64,000 nt of DNA from Tribonema minus (lineage: Eukaryota > Sar > Xanthophyceae > Tribonematales > Tribonemataceae): contig JAFCMP010000002.1 in assembly GCA_017506865.1 (NCBI GenBank), forward strand, positions 1,302,001 to 1,366,000. Reading direction: 5' to 3'. The notes beneath the pieces are model-generated. The model was not told the DNA's origin and did no database searches. It was given only the letters and a program-made list of their open reading frames with translations. The stretch's first letter is position 1; every line of letters begins with the position of its first letter. Below, piece after piece: positions 44,045-54,600 of this stretch. The translations under genes and the position numbers were made by a program.

Positions 44045-45904
44045 TGCTGCCGCCGCAGCAGCGCCGCATCGCAGGTGCTGCGGTGCTGCTGGCAGCGACG
44101 GTGGCGGCGGCTGGCGCTGGCGGCGGCGGCAGTGCGCATCGGGGCTGCCGTTGTGCTGGGCAGTGCGGGCAAGGCGTAAGCGGGCACTCGGTGCTGGTGG
44201 AGCATGCAAACCATGTCGGCGCCGGCCGCGACCATGGAAGCACACGCACAAAGGGCTAATAGGGCGGCGTTGATCGCGCGAGACCTCATTCAAAAGCGAT
44301 CGGATGCGGCAGTGCCAGTTTAAGTGCTGAGTGGTGCCGTACGCACCACGGCTGCTGCGCTCGCCCTGCAACAGAGCATGCAGTCGTCGCAACCACCGCG
44401 CGGTTGCGGCGAGAGATGGCAGCAGCGGCGGCAGCAGTGATTGCCATGGCGGCAGCACCGGCGGCGGCGGCGGCGGGACGCGGTGCTCCAGCTCGCGACG
44501 TGCAGACAGCCTGCAGCATGCGACAGTGAGTGTTGCTGACGACAACACACCATCTGAGGGCATTGTCTGTGCAATTGCGGCACCGGGCTGGCAGTATTGC
44601 ACCGCTAGCGCGCTGCCGCAGCAGGTGCTGCTGTTGCTGCCGCCGCCCGCTCCGGCCGGCCAGCCAGTTCTCCACCCGGTTCTCCATAGGCTGAACAGCA
44701 TCTCCGCCCTTGGGCGGCTTACGAGCGTGCCCTAGATCTAGGATAGGGTTAGGGTTAGGGCTAGGTCAGAACAGCACTGGGCGCCGCTCCGCTGCCGCAG
44801 CCGCTCAAGCGCGGCACTGTCAGCGGTGCAGCGGCGGTCCAGCCTGTTCTATGGTTAGGGTTAGGGCTAGGGTCAGCTTAGGGGGGGCGCCTGTGTTGGT
44901 AGCAGCGGTGAAAGGGGGCTGCGGCAGTCCGACCTCGGCAGCGAGCTGCCTGAAGTAAGCCGGTCTCCACCAGTGGCGCGTTGCATAACTGCATTCCTCA
45001 CTGCCTCATGCATGGTGGCACGCGCGCACGGTGCATACCTGCCCCGGTGCGCTCGCGCGCATACGCTCATTGTGTGCTGCCGAAGGCGCTCAATAACATC
45101 CCCACACATTCATATCCGTGCGCGGTGAGAGATCTGTGGGCTGTCATGTCTGCACAGGTGCGTTTGTTGCTGGCCGCTGCGGCAGCTGCCTTTGTTCGCA
45201 AGTTGAGCTTCAACATAAAGTTGGACAGTATATTGCGACAGCCTGCTCGCCTTTGCTGCTTGATGCATGCCAGGCTGCTTGCTGCGTGCCAGTCTGTGTG
45301 TTTTTACAGAAGGCGCCAGCACCAGCAGCACATTCTAGAGCAAGACAGGGCAAAATTTGCATGCCTGATGAGCAAACGTTTGATTCTGCAACAATTGAAG
45401 ACTACTCCTGCATGCAGGAATCTATTAGAACCGCAGCAGTGAGTATTTGTTTGCACCACAGGAGTGGCAGGCGCCAAGCAAGTGGTGATTGGGCATTCGA
45501 ATGTGGCCACATGCGTTGGAGTCATGGCTTTGTCAGCTTCCACACCTGAGCTGACGTTGTGCATGTATGTCTGCCATGCAGGCAAAGACAGCGGTGCACA
45601 CAGCGCGAACGTATCATCTGCAACAGTCGTTGATGCGGTGAAGTATTTCAAATGTGCACAGACGTGTCAGATCACTAATCGGCAGCACCTCCACTTTTCT
45701 TCGGCAGCCGCTGAAAACAGTTGCAGCCTTCAAATCCGCCCAATAGGTTTTGTGGCTGCACCACAGGCTCACACAAGGCAAACAAAACCCGCTCAGCTCA
45801 GGGTTCTTCAATTCGAACTGCAGCGCACCCATTTGGCCATGCATGTCTGAGCGTGTGCGTGCGCCCTCCCCCCCCCCCCCCCCCCCCCCCCGCCTGCGGC
45901 ACAG
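44045..45904. other. Intergenic and upstream part of the SGNH-like gene
   Basis: Low-complexity GC-rich DNA to 44700, TTAGGG tracts at 44742-44768 and 44852-44877, then mixed sequence. Upstream exons of the SGNH-like gene should be here. A plausible coding piece (EQTFDSATIEDYSCMQESIR, about 45370-45430) ends at a GTGAGT, but in the wrong phase for 45905. Confidence 0.35.
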
Positions 45905-46558
45905 GGCCCTGCCCGCCGGCGCCGACTGCCTCGGCGTGCGCCAGTTCGCGGAGGACGACCCGCAGTGCCGCGACCATGCCGCCACCGCGCACTACAAGTT
46001 CCCGCCGGACGCCGCGCCGCTGTGCCGCGGCCGCGACGTGCGCGTCAAGTGGCACTGCTGGTGGCAGCCGAGCGACATCCGCGCGCAGGACGTCTGCGCA
46101 GGACGTCTGCAGCGGCGGCGAATTCGCCGACTCGGACTCCCCGTTCGTCTACGTCGCGCCGCCGGGCGTGCACATGGGTGTCAACGAAAGCCGTGTTGCG
46201 TACGTTTGCGCGGCCCGTTTATGACATCGCTCAGCGACGCGGCGCGCGCGGCCACGTCGCCGTGTGGGGCGGGCTCCGCCGCATGGCGCCGAACCTGCCC
46301 GACGCGTACAGGGAGCGCCAGTCCGATGCGCGCGTGCTGTGGTACAACAATATCATGGCAGCGTTTGTGGCGCGCATCGCGACGGCGGCGGCAGCGGCGG
46401 CGGAGGCGGGTCCCGCGCCGGCGTTCTTCGACACGTTCAACGCGTGCGACGGGCTGCCGGCGTCGGACGGCGCGCACTACGGGCGCGAGCGCAACGTCCT
46501 CAAGGCGCAGCTGCTGCTCAACTACCTGGACATTGCGACGGCGGCGATGCGCGGTTGA
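45905..46558 (+). pseudogene. SGNH / PC-esterase-like domain, frame disrupted, 5' part missing
   Basis: C-terminal part of an SGNH-type hydrolase or O-acyl-esterase-like protein (NXPE/CASD1-like superfamily by general look), probably acting on glycans in the secretory pathway. It opens after a C tract and CACAG with LPAGADCLGVRQFAEDDPQC and VKWHCWWQPSDI. The reading then shifts by +1 at a 13-bp direct duplication (GCGCAGGACGTCT twice, about 46081-46106) into SGGEFADSDSPFVYVAPPG. It shifts again by +1 near 46195 into VYDIAQRRGARGHVAVWGG and the end DGLPASDGAHYGRERNVLKA, where the D-x-x-H pair would supply catalytic residues. Two unbalanced shifts suggest a pseudogene, but sequencing error cannot be excluded. 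The expected N-terminal GDS block was not found. Confidence 0.55.
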
Positions 46559-48837
46559 CGCGCTCCGCGGTGCGCGTGCATACTGTAGATGAGAAGCTGT
46601 TGCGAGGGGCGGTCGACTGCGGTGGCTCTGGCGCTAGCGCTGAGCGGCTAGAGCACTGAATCTGGTTTACTGAGAGCTTTATGCACAGACTCTTTCGGCA
46701 GCTTGTAGCTCAGCAGCAGCAAAGCCAAACTGTCTGCTGGGCTGTTTGAAGTGCGCTTCGCGGTCGTTGTGCAAATGGCAAGGCTCCATCCACGTTGAGC
46801 ATCGTCACGACGATGCACGCCTGGCAGCGCGTGCACGTGCTTCCCAGCCCCTCAGCAAGGCTCAGCAAGGCTCAGTCACATTTACATGCGCTTTACCTGA
46901 AAGTGCAGACGGGTTGACGAGCAGTGCGCTTACGCCACAGCTTCTGTTTGGCATCTCAGCGCTCATCACCGCTTCGTTGTGACCCAGCTGCTGCAGTTGC
47001 TCAAGGAGTTTGTCGCTGTGACTCTGTGGTGTTGACCCACCACTGTGCTACTTCACCTGGAGTGCTGATGAAACATCCCAAAGCGTGGGCGTGACGCACG
47101 CACGTGCAAAATTGTGCCTCAGTGAGTGAGTGCCTACCTGGCGCACATGTTCGTGACTGCCAGTGGGATTTCCTCGGTGAATACAGAAGGTTTTTCATAC
47201 GACTCACTCATGCCCGACGCGTCTGTCCGCACAATCCAATGATGCAAATCATGGCAGACATTGCTGATTGCTGATGAGGCTTCTGGTCCCTGTGTGCGCC
47301 CATGTATTGTCAGTGCAACGCATCTCGGTACGTACGGCGCACACCTGAAGCAGGTGACGGTGCATTCACGAAGAAGCCATGCAGACTTCCATGCTTGAGG
47401 AGTCTGCGATTGAAATGCGTTTCTGCAGGCACTTGGAGCTCAATCAGCACGTGAAGCGGGGTGCACCGCCTCCCTGCCAGTTGTTCAGTTCAAAATAGGT
47501 ACCCGCAAAACTCAAGTGGTGACCAGCCTGGGGCGTGTTGCGTGAGACAACCTTAGAAACTGACGGCGCCAAACACTGACGACGGCATCAGCAGGTGAGT
47601 CAACTGATCAGCTGATACTCAGCTTGCACAGTGGATGCCAACAGACCCAAAGCAAGCGTGAAGTAAAAAACAACTGTTTCTCAGGGCAACCTGATGATTT
47701 GACATCACCGAGCGTAGCTGATGCGATTCCGGGAGCCCAATGCTGGGTGCGGAGCGGTGCTGGTAGTTGTAGGCAAGGCAGCTGCTGAGTCTTCTTAGAC
47801 AAGCTGAGTCGCCTTCTTTCACAGGGCAACTACACAAGCTTTGGCAGTTGCTGCTTCAGAGACCTCTAAAACACGGCGGCCCAACAGGCAGGCACTTTGA
47901 CCAGCTGAAACTCAACCCGCACAGTGCGTGCCAACTGTTCGAAAAGGCAAAACACCTACTGCACAGCATTTACCTGCTTCTCAGCAAGGTTTACTTGATG
48001 ATGTGACGTCACGGCGAGCGGTCACACAGTTCACCGTGTTATTTGTTGAACTTGCGGTTCCGCAGCTCTGGTGCTGGTGTGGACAGGGTCTGCTGGTGGC
48101 TGCAGGTGATAGCAGCTGCTGAGTGTCCCCACTACACAAGGTTGGTCAGTCGCCCGCTCTGCAACCACAAGGCAATTGCTTAAGTTACTTGACTCATGCT
48201 CTGTTGCAGTTGGCACTTTGGCCACTAGGCATGAGCTCCGAGAGCTGACGAACCCGCTGCGTTGCCTAAGCAGGCGGTTCCTCTACAGAAAGTGCGCTGG
48301 TGCACATCTGCGCACTTGCAGCACGATGATGATGTCATCGATCAACCCTGGCCTCGATGTCCCTGCGCAGCTGCAGAAATACTGTTCACAGCCAGTACGC
48401 ACGCTTGCGTGCACTAGCCCAGTTTCATCGCCCATCTGTTCTTTCTCTACGCCCACGTGCATGACGCCACGACGCATGTTCGAATCGTTGCGTAGCGCTG
48501 ACCGTGGCAAGATTCGGGCCGCATTGCGCACCATCTCCTGCAGACGGAACGGTAGCAAGCTTGTTGGACCATGCGAAATTCGGCTTCGGCACATACTTTG
48601 TTGTGAAATGTATACATTGTGGAGCATTGTCGGACAACACAAATGCGGAGCTGACCACACAGCTCGTGTTTTCGAAGATCAGCAGCGGGGTGCTGGTACC
48701 ATGGCGGTCTTGCCGGCTCTGCTGTGACAGCATTCGTGGCAGCAGTAGTGCGCATACTTGCAGCAGTGCTCACGCATCTTCTTCCCTGCCCGCCCCTCCT
48801 TCCGTGCAGCGCAGCAGGGGGGGCGGGCCACCGCGTC
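46559..48837. other. Intergenic region with tandem units and a possible minus-strand exon
   Basis: 47600-47890 and 47898-48140 are diverged tandem units of about 300 bp (CTGTTTCTCAGGGCAACCTG and CTGCTTCTCAGCAAGGTTTA at matching places; both contain AGCAGCTGCTGAGT-like blocks). On the minus strand a frame following CTGCAG near 48545 reads EMVRNAARILPRSALR and ends with SRPGLIDDIIIVLQVRRC (stop near 48283). This faintly recalls the DDITVVV end of PP2C phosphatases. No full gene could be built. Confidence 0.3.
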
Positions 48838-50661
48838 ATGCCCCGCCAGCGGAGCCCGATGCCACTGGTGCTGACACTGGCAGCAGTGCTCATTGCAGTG
48901 GCAGTGCTCTGCATTTCGCGCCCGCGCACCGCCGCGCCTGATGCCTCCGAAATCGACGACGCGGCCTTTGCGCCCTCCATCGGCAGCGCCGCCCTCGGTG
49001 CCGCCGCCGGCCGCCGCCGCGCCGCCGAGTCGCCGGCGCACGCGTACGCGGCGGCGTTCCGCGAGGTCGCGGAAGCGCTGCAGCTCGATGTGACAACGCT
49101 CAGCACGCCGCTGACCTTCGAGCGCCTGTACAGCAAGGGCAGCGCCGTGTCGCTCGCCGCCGCGCTGCGCCGCTACGTGCGCGCGCTCGACGCGTATGAC
49201 GCGCTCGATAGCGCCGCTGCCGCCGCCGCCGCCGCGGCAGCAGACGCGGCAGCAGCAGCAGCGCTCCAGGGCGACGGCGGCGGCGGCGCCGCTGCTGCCG
49301 AGACTGCGCTCGGCGCGGAGGCGGAGCGCGCGCGCCGCCAGGTGCGCGCCGTGCACGCCGCGCTCTTCCCGTGGCTGCGGCGCGCGTGGGGCGACCCGCT
49401 CGCGCTGCGGCGCTCGTACGTCGGCCGCGGCATCGTCGTGCTCGCGGGCGACCGCGAGCTGCCGTGGGCGCTCACGCACGTGCGCCACCTGCGGCGGCGC
49501 CTCGGCTGCGCGCTGCCAATAGAGGTCTTCCACTGCGGCGCGCGCGACCTGCAGCGCGAGCACGCCGCGCTGCTCGAGGCGGAGCGCGGCGTCGCGGTGC
49601 TGGACCTGGGCGCTGCCGTCGACGCGCGCCTCGCGCCGCTGCTGCCGCCGCGGCAGCAGCGCGGCGCCGCCGCGCCGCCGCCGCCGCGCGCCCTCGCGCT
49701 CCTCGCCTCGAGCTTCGCGGAGGTGATTTTGATGGACGCCGACACGATATTTCTCAGCGACCCCGCGGCGCTGTTCGACACGCCGCAGTACGCGCAGACC
49801 GGCACGCTGTTCTATCAGGACAGGGCGATGGCGGCTTCTCCAAGCGGCGACGCGGCGCGGCAGCACTGGCTGCGCATGCTGCTGCTGCTTGCGCCGGCGG
49901 CGGACGATGATCATTCCGCAGATGCGCAGGCGGCGGGGATGCAGGCGGCGCGCGCCTGGCGCCACGGCGCCGCGCCGCCGCGCGGCATGGCGGCGGGCGT
50001 CGCCGTCTACGACAAGCGGCGGCGCTTCCGCGGCGCGCTCGCGGCGGCAGCGGCGGGCTGCGGTACGCTGCGGCCGCACCTGTACGCGCGCGCGCGCGGC
50101 GACGCGGAGCTCTTCTGGCTCGCGCACGAGATCGTCGGCGAGCCGTACGCGTTCAGCGCGCACGCGCCGGCCATCGTGGGGCCGCTGCCCGCAGCGGCGG
50201 GCGCGCTGCCGGGCGGCGGCGCCGCGGTGACGGCAACGGCGGCGGCGGCGGCGGTCACGCCGGACAGCTACAGCGTGTGCGCGGAGCAGGCGCTGCACCT
50301 GACGGAGGGCGGCGCGCCGCTGTGGCTCAGCGGCTGGCTGCTGGCACGCAACAGGTACGCGCTGCGCGAGACGGTGCGGCGCCGCGAGGCGCCCGACTGG
50401 CAGACGATCGAGTGGTGGGCCGCGGAGCCGGGCGAGTGGTACTCGGGCGGCGGCGGCGGCGGCAGCGACAGCGGCAGCACCACCGACAGCGAAGGCAGCG
50501 GCGGTGGCAGCGGCGACGGCGGCGGCGGCGGCGACGGCGATGCGCTGCCGTGCTTTGCGTTCCCCGCGGACCGCCTGCCGCGGCGCCTGAGCGCTGACGC
50601 CCTGGACGCGCTGCAGCAGATCAGGGACGACTTCATGGCGCTGTTCATGGCGCCTGCGTAG
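48838..50661 (+). CDS. GT71 (Mnn1-like) alpha-mannosyltransferase paralogue, intronless, 607 aa
   Basis: Second Mnn1-type mannosyltransferase. ATG at 48838 begins MPRQRSPMPLVLTLAAVLIA, a short tail and a membrane anchor (about residues 9-25). Domain order matches the 27972-29693 paralogue: Ala-rich stem, GRGIVVLAGDRELPWALTHV, LGCALPIEVFHCG, SSFAEVILMDADTIFLSDP with the DXD site at D300/D302, GTLFYQDR, GVAVYDKRRRFRGALAAAA, CAEQALHLTEGGAPLW and WWAAEPGEWYSGG, then a Gly/Ser insert and QQIRDDFMALFMAPA. The two proteins share the end RDDFMALF / RDEFMALF. They lie 19 kb apart on opposite strands, and both lack introns. The residues around the metal site are intact, so it is probably active. Confidence 0.88.
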   Translation: MPRQRSPMPLVLTLAAVLIAVAVLCISRPRTAAPDASEIDDAAFAPSIGSAALGAAAGRRRAAESPAHAYAAAFREVAEALQLDVTTLSTPLTFERLYSKGSAVSLAAALRRYVRALDAYDALDSAAAAAAAAAADAAAAAALQGDGGGGAAAAETALGAEAERARRQVRAVHAALFPWLRRAWGDPLALRRSYVGRGIVVLAGDRELPWALTHVRHLRRRLGCALPIEVFHCGARDLQREHAALLEAERGVAVLDLGAAVDARLAPLLPPRQQRGAAAPPPPRALALLASSFAEVILMDADTIFLSDPAALFDTPQYAQTGTLFYQDRAMAASPSGDAARQHWLRMLLLLAPAADDDHSADAQAAGMQAARAWRHGAAPPRGMAAGVAVYDKRRRFRGALAAAAAGCGTLRPHLYARARGDAELFWLAHEIVGEPYAFSAHAPAIVGPLPAAAGALPGGGAAVTATAAAAAVTPDSYSVCAEQALHLTEGGAPLWLSGWLLARNRYALRETVRRREAPDWQTIEWWAAEPGEWYSGGGGGGSDSGSTTDSEGSGGGSGDGGGGGDGDALPCFAFPADRLPRRLSADALDALQQIRDDFMALFMAPA

Positions 50662-51608
50662 GCGCGGCGGCGCTCAGCTCTTCCGCGTCAGTGCTCGGCG
50701 CTGCGCCGGCTGCTGCAGGTATGCAGAACTCAGTCTGGGTGGAATTCTTGGCCATGGGCATGTATGTATACGTAGTACTCAGCGCTGTGCCGTCATCTGT
50801 TGTTTGACAGTAACCAGCGCGAGCTGCCGCCATCGTTTTTATACCAACGCCCGCGTGAGCCATCGCCGCAGTACATGATGTTAGCAGACCTAAGGATTGT
50901 GAAAATTTTAAAGTGGGACAGAAGGTAATTGCTAGTAGGGGCAGGTGCGCATAAACTGCACACACAGCGCCCCGCTTGAGCATGTTCAACTTGCAGCATC
51001 AAAAATGTGCGCGCGCAATCTGTACATGAAAAACTTATAGCACCGCTGCTGCTGAAGTACATGTGGTCTGCCTTAGGCACCGGGCAGTTGACTTGAAGAA
51101 CACACAGGCGTTGGAGGGTTAGACGTTGTAGACTATGAAAACCTCGTGCACGCTCTCTCAATTGTACCGATTATTGGGGCCAGCCTCTAACTTGCTGCTT
51201 CGAAGTTCTGAATCAAGTGGTCTCAGCGGTATATCCAGCGACTGAAGCTCTTCAAGCATGCTAGCTTCAGGTGGCTGGTGTTTGCAACACGCGGAGGCTA
51301 GGAGGGCCCCCCGAGCGGTGTAATCACTCGCTGAAATAGAACATAGATGGATGGCGCGCGCGCGACACTATCCCTCATGATGCTGCCTCACAAGCAAGCG
51401 AGAGAGGCAGTCAATGCTTCGCGTTGTGCTTTCACACATGCAGGGGAGAGTGTTGCAGTAAAAAAAAACCCTCGCGCGCGGCCTGTGTAGTTCCCGGTTG
51501 TCGCCGAGCCCACAGTGGCATGCCGATCAAACATCACTTGTCAATATCGAGCCAGCCTGGCGGAGTCGAACTGAAAAATCACTTTCGTGCACGGTCGCTG
51601 CAACCAGC
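50662..51608. other. Intergenic, no gene seen
   Basis: 3' flank of the GT71 gene and 5' flank of the VWA gene. Only short shadow ORFs; no repeats noted. Confidence 0.45.
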
Positions 51609-54600
51609 ATGTATCGGGCGGCGCTGGCGCTGTGGCTTGTCGTCGGGGCGGCGCGCGCTGCCTGTACTGCAGGCCCCTTTGGAGTAAACGTCTGCTTCGC
51701 CGTCAGTCAGTCAGGTGAGACTCGGTGTTTGATTTGTGACGAGACTCTAAACATCATCACTGAGCGGCAGCTGTCGCCCCGGCCATGTTGGCGCAGTCGC
51801 TGAACAGTAATCGTTGTGTCGTATTCTGTCTCGCGCGACTCGGAGATGCTTGCATACTCTGCTAGCAACCGCGTACACTAGTAGTTTGCGGAGACAACGG
51901 CGAAGCCCGCGTGTCACAGTGAACATATTATTTGTTGCACTCAACCCGGCGCATGTCAAGGCCATGACATGTCGGAATCTGATTTAGTGTGTTGGCTTTG
52001 CTTTGTGCTGAGTTAACATTTAAAAAACGTGAGGTGCTAGCTTGCAAAAATTGCAACTTCCGATCTCAGCCCGGACCTGCAACTTGAAGTTGACAGTTGA
52101 ACTCAAACGAAAGCTGCAGCTCGTGAGCCTCCGTGAGTCTGTTTCTGTTACAGTAACTAAGTCACTGTTGTTTACAACTGTAACAATTACAGTTTGAGAC
52201 TTCCACAAATTGCAGCAGTTACTGTAACAGTTTAGTAACTTTTTTAAAAACAAAAAAATTGTCTAATTGTACTTAGTCTACCCCTAGGCGATTAGTAACT
52301 TATAGCCTATTAGTCTAAGAGTACTATCTACTACTATTAGTGATACTACTAGTAGTAATCTAACTTGAAGACTAAGTACTTTAAATCTAAATTATAGCAA
52401 CTTGATCCTGAGGCTTGAAGGCTTCAAGTAAGTTAGCCGAGTCGGCTTTAGTGAGGCCCTGGGCTACAGTAACTGTCACAGGTTCAACTTAGTAACAGTA
52501 CGGTTATCATAACAGTTACTATTAGACTAAGTCCGTAACAGTTACAGTAACTGACAGTGTGACTGTCACAGTAGGAAGTTGAACTGAGATGTTAACCACC
52601 AGTATATTATCAACTCAATTCTTCGACCACTGTGTGACAGTTACTGTACACTGTCAGTTACTATCGTTATGATAGAACTTAATAAAGTTACTAACCTTTA
52701 CAGTATGAGATTGAACGGTAAGTCTCAGGGTGACTCAGTCTGCCAGTTGCACTGGGACGCTTCGCTTTAAGCTTTCAAAACTCTGGATCTCAGAGACTCA
52801 GGCTGGCATGTCATAATGATCAGGTACAACTGAATAATATTTGATTTACTGTACCAGGTCCTGTTACAGGTGTAACCGTAAATGCCCCAGTAAACGCCCC
52901 CCCCCCTGTACAGGCCCCCCCCCCTCGTAAACGCCCATGGGCGTGCTTGCCACTGGCAGGGCAAAGTGGGCAATAACGCCCCCCCCCCCCCTTGTAACGC
53001 CCCCTAGCACCCAAAATGGTTGCAGGTTGGCACGCGGCCTCGCAACAACACCCCCTCGAAAGCCGAATTCAGCCGAACTTCAAGCCGAACTTGAACTCAT
53101 TATCATTGTGCTTCTCTACTGCCGACGCATGGTCACACAGGCAACAGTGCTCGCTTGACAAGAGCTGACATAGCTGCAGCAGCTTCGCCAGCACCCGGTC
53201 CGCCATTGCAGTTACTAATAGTATCAGAGATGTCCGCTATCGCCACCACAAAGACTGTGACAACTTTGTGCTCGTACCCTTGTAAACGCCCCTTCGGACC
53301 CTGGTAAACGCCCTCTCCCCCTTGTAAACGCCCCCTCTGCTAGCTGGCAACTCGAAATGGAGCAGCTAAGCCCCCCCCCCCCCTTGTACAGGCCCCTCCC
53401 CCCTGTAAACGCCCATGGGCGTGCTGTGCAAAGTTCCAGATCCGCTCGCCCGGGGGGGCGTTTGCTCGGGCATTTACGGTACATACATACTAATACTATT
53501 AGTAGTCTAGTAGTAGACTAAGTTCAGAATTCCTGTTACTGTAACAGTACTACTAGTAGTTTTCATGACGTCGCAATTGCCAACTGAAAAGGAGCTGTTA
53601 CCGTAACAAGGAAATCTCTACTACAGTCACTGTAAATTACAGTTACAGTAACTGTAACAGTTACAGTTACTGTAACTCTAACGGGTAGTACTGTTCACAG
53701 GCGGGACGAGTACGAGACTCAGAAAGAAAGAGTAACTCAGTTGAACTAGAGTAGGTACTAGTAGTAGAGTGAGTAACCATCAAGGAGTGGATTACACGAC
53801 GTACTCTACACAAATTTGCCGAGCCCGAACGAGTGCACACTCGTTACTCCCTCAAAAATCCAGCGGCGATGAGAGTCACTGTGGCTACTCGTACTCTTAG
53901 ACTATCACAAAAATACACTTTGATGTCGTGTTAGAGTGATTATTACTCGTTGGGTATGCAATTGGAGTAAATAATTATCCACTCGGTCACTCTAACAGCA
54001 GAGTACTTACTAGCCAACCTTCTCACACCTCGCACCAAACTTCAACTGTTACTGCCGCATACTTCAAATTGGCGTGCGTGAAGTTTGGCAACTGCACGAG
54101 TCTCAGAGAGCCGCACAGTACAGAACCCAGCGCTAACTTGAAGCACTGACAACACGGACGCCGAATAGGCTTTTGCACTCAGTCTGGTCCAGGAGCCTTT
54201 GGCTGTGCTGAAGGCTGCATCGATCGTGGTGGAACCTGACCGTGTCTAGGAACCTAGTGATTGCAGTTGAAACAGGCACAGTGCGTTCCCCGCTGGCAGC
54301 GTCGTCAAGCCGATTGCTCTAGATAACGTCAGAGTGGAGAACCGGCAGCAGCTGGAGAAGGAGTCCGGTGGAACTCTATTCTTGTCGCAGTGTCCAAGCC
54401 CTCTCTGCAAATCGTGCTTTGCCTTTGGATTATCAAGGCATCGTGACTGACTAGTAGTCCAATTTGAAAGTGAAGCAAGTTGAACGCTCTTGCCAGGCGG
54501 TGGCTGTTTGCCGCTGTTTGGCACTGTGTTGATCCTCTGCAGCGATGATCATGATGGGTTTAACATTTGTCTATTTATCTCTAAGACTTGCATAGTGACT

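Noticed and set aside
48679..50298. 539-codon minus-strand open frame
   Set aside because: Antisense shadow of the second GT71 gene, for the same reason.
52767..53484. Minus-strand ORFs rich in PWAFT-GGG-LY motifs as a gene
   Set aside because: The peptide repetition follows directly from the TGTAAACGCCCC iteration; the frames are short and have no start context or splice support.
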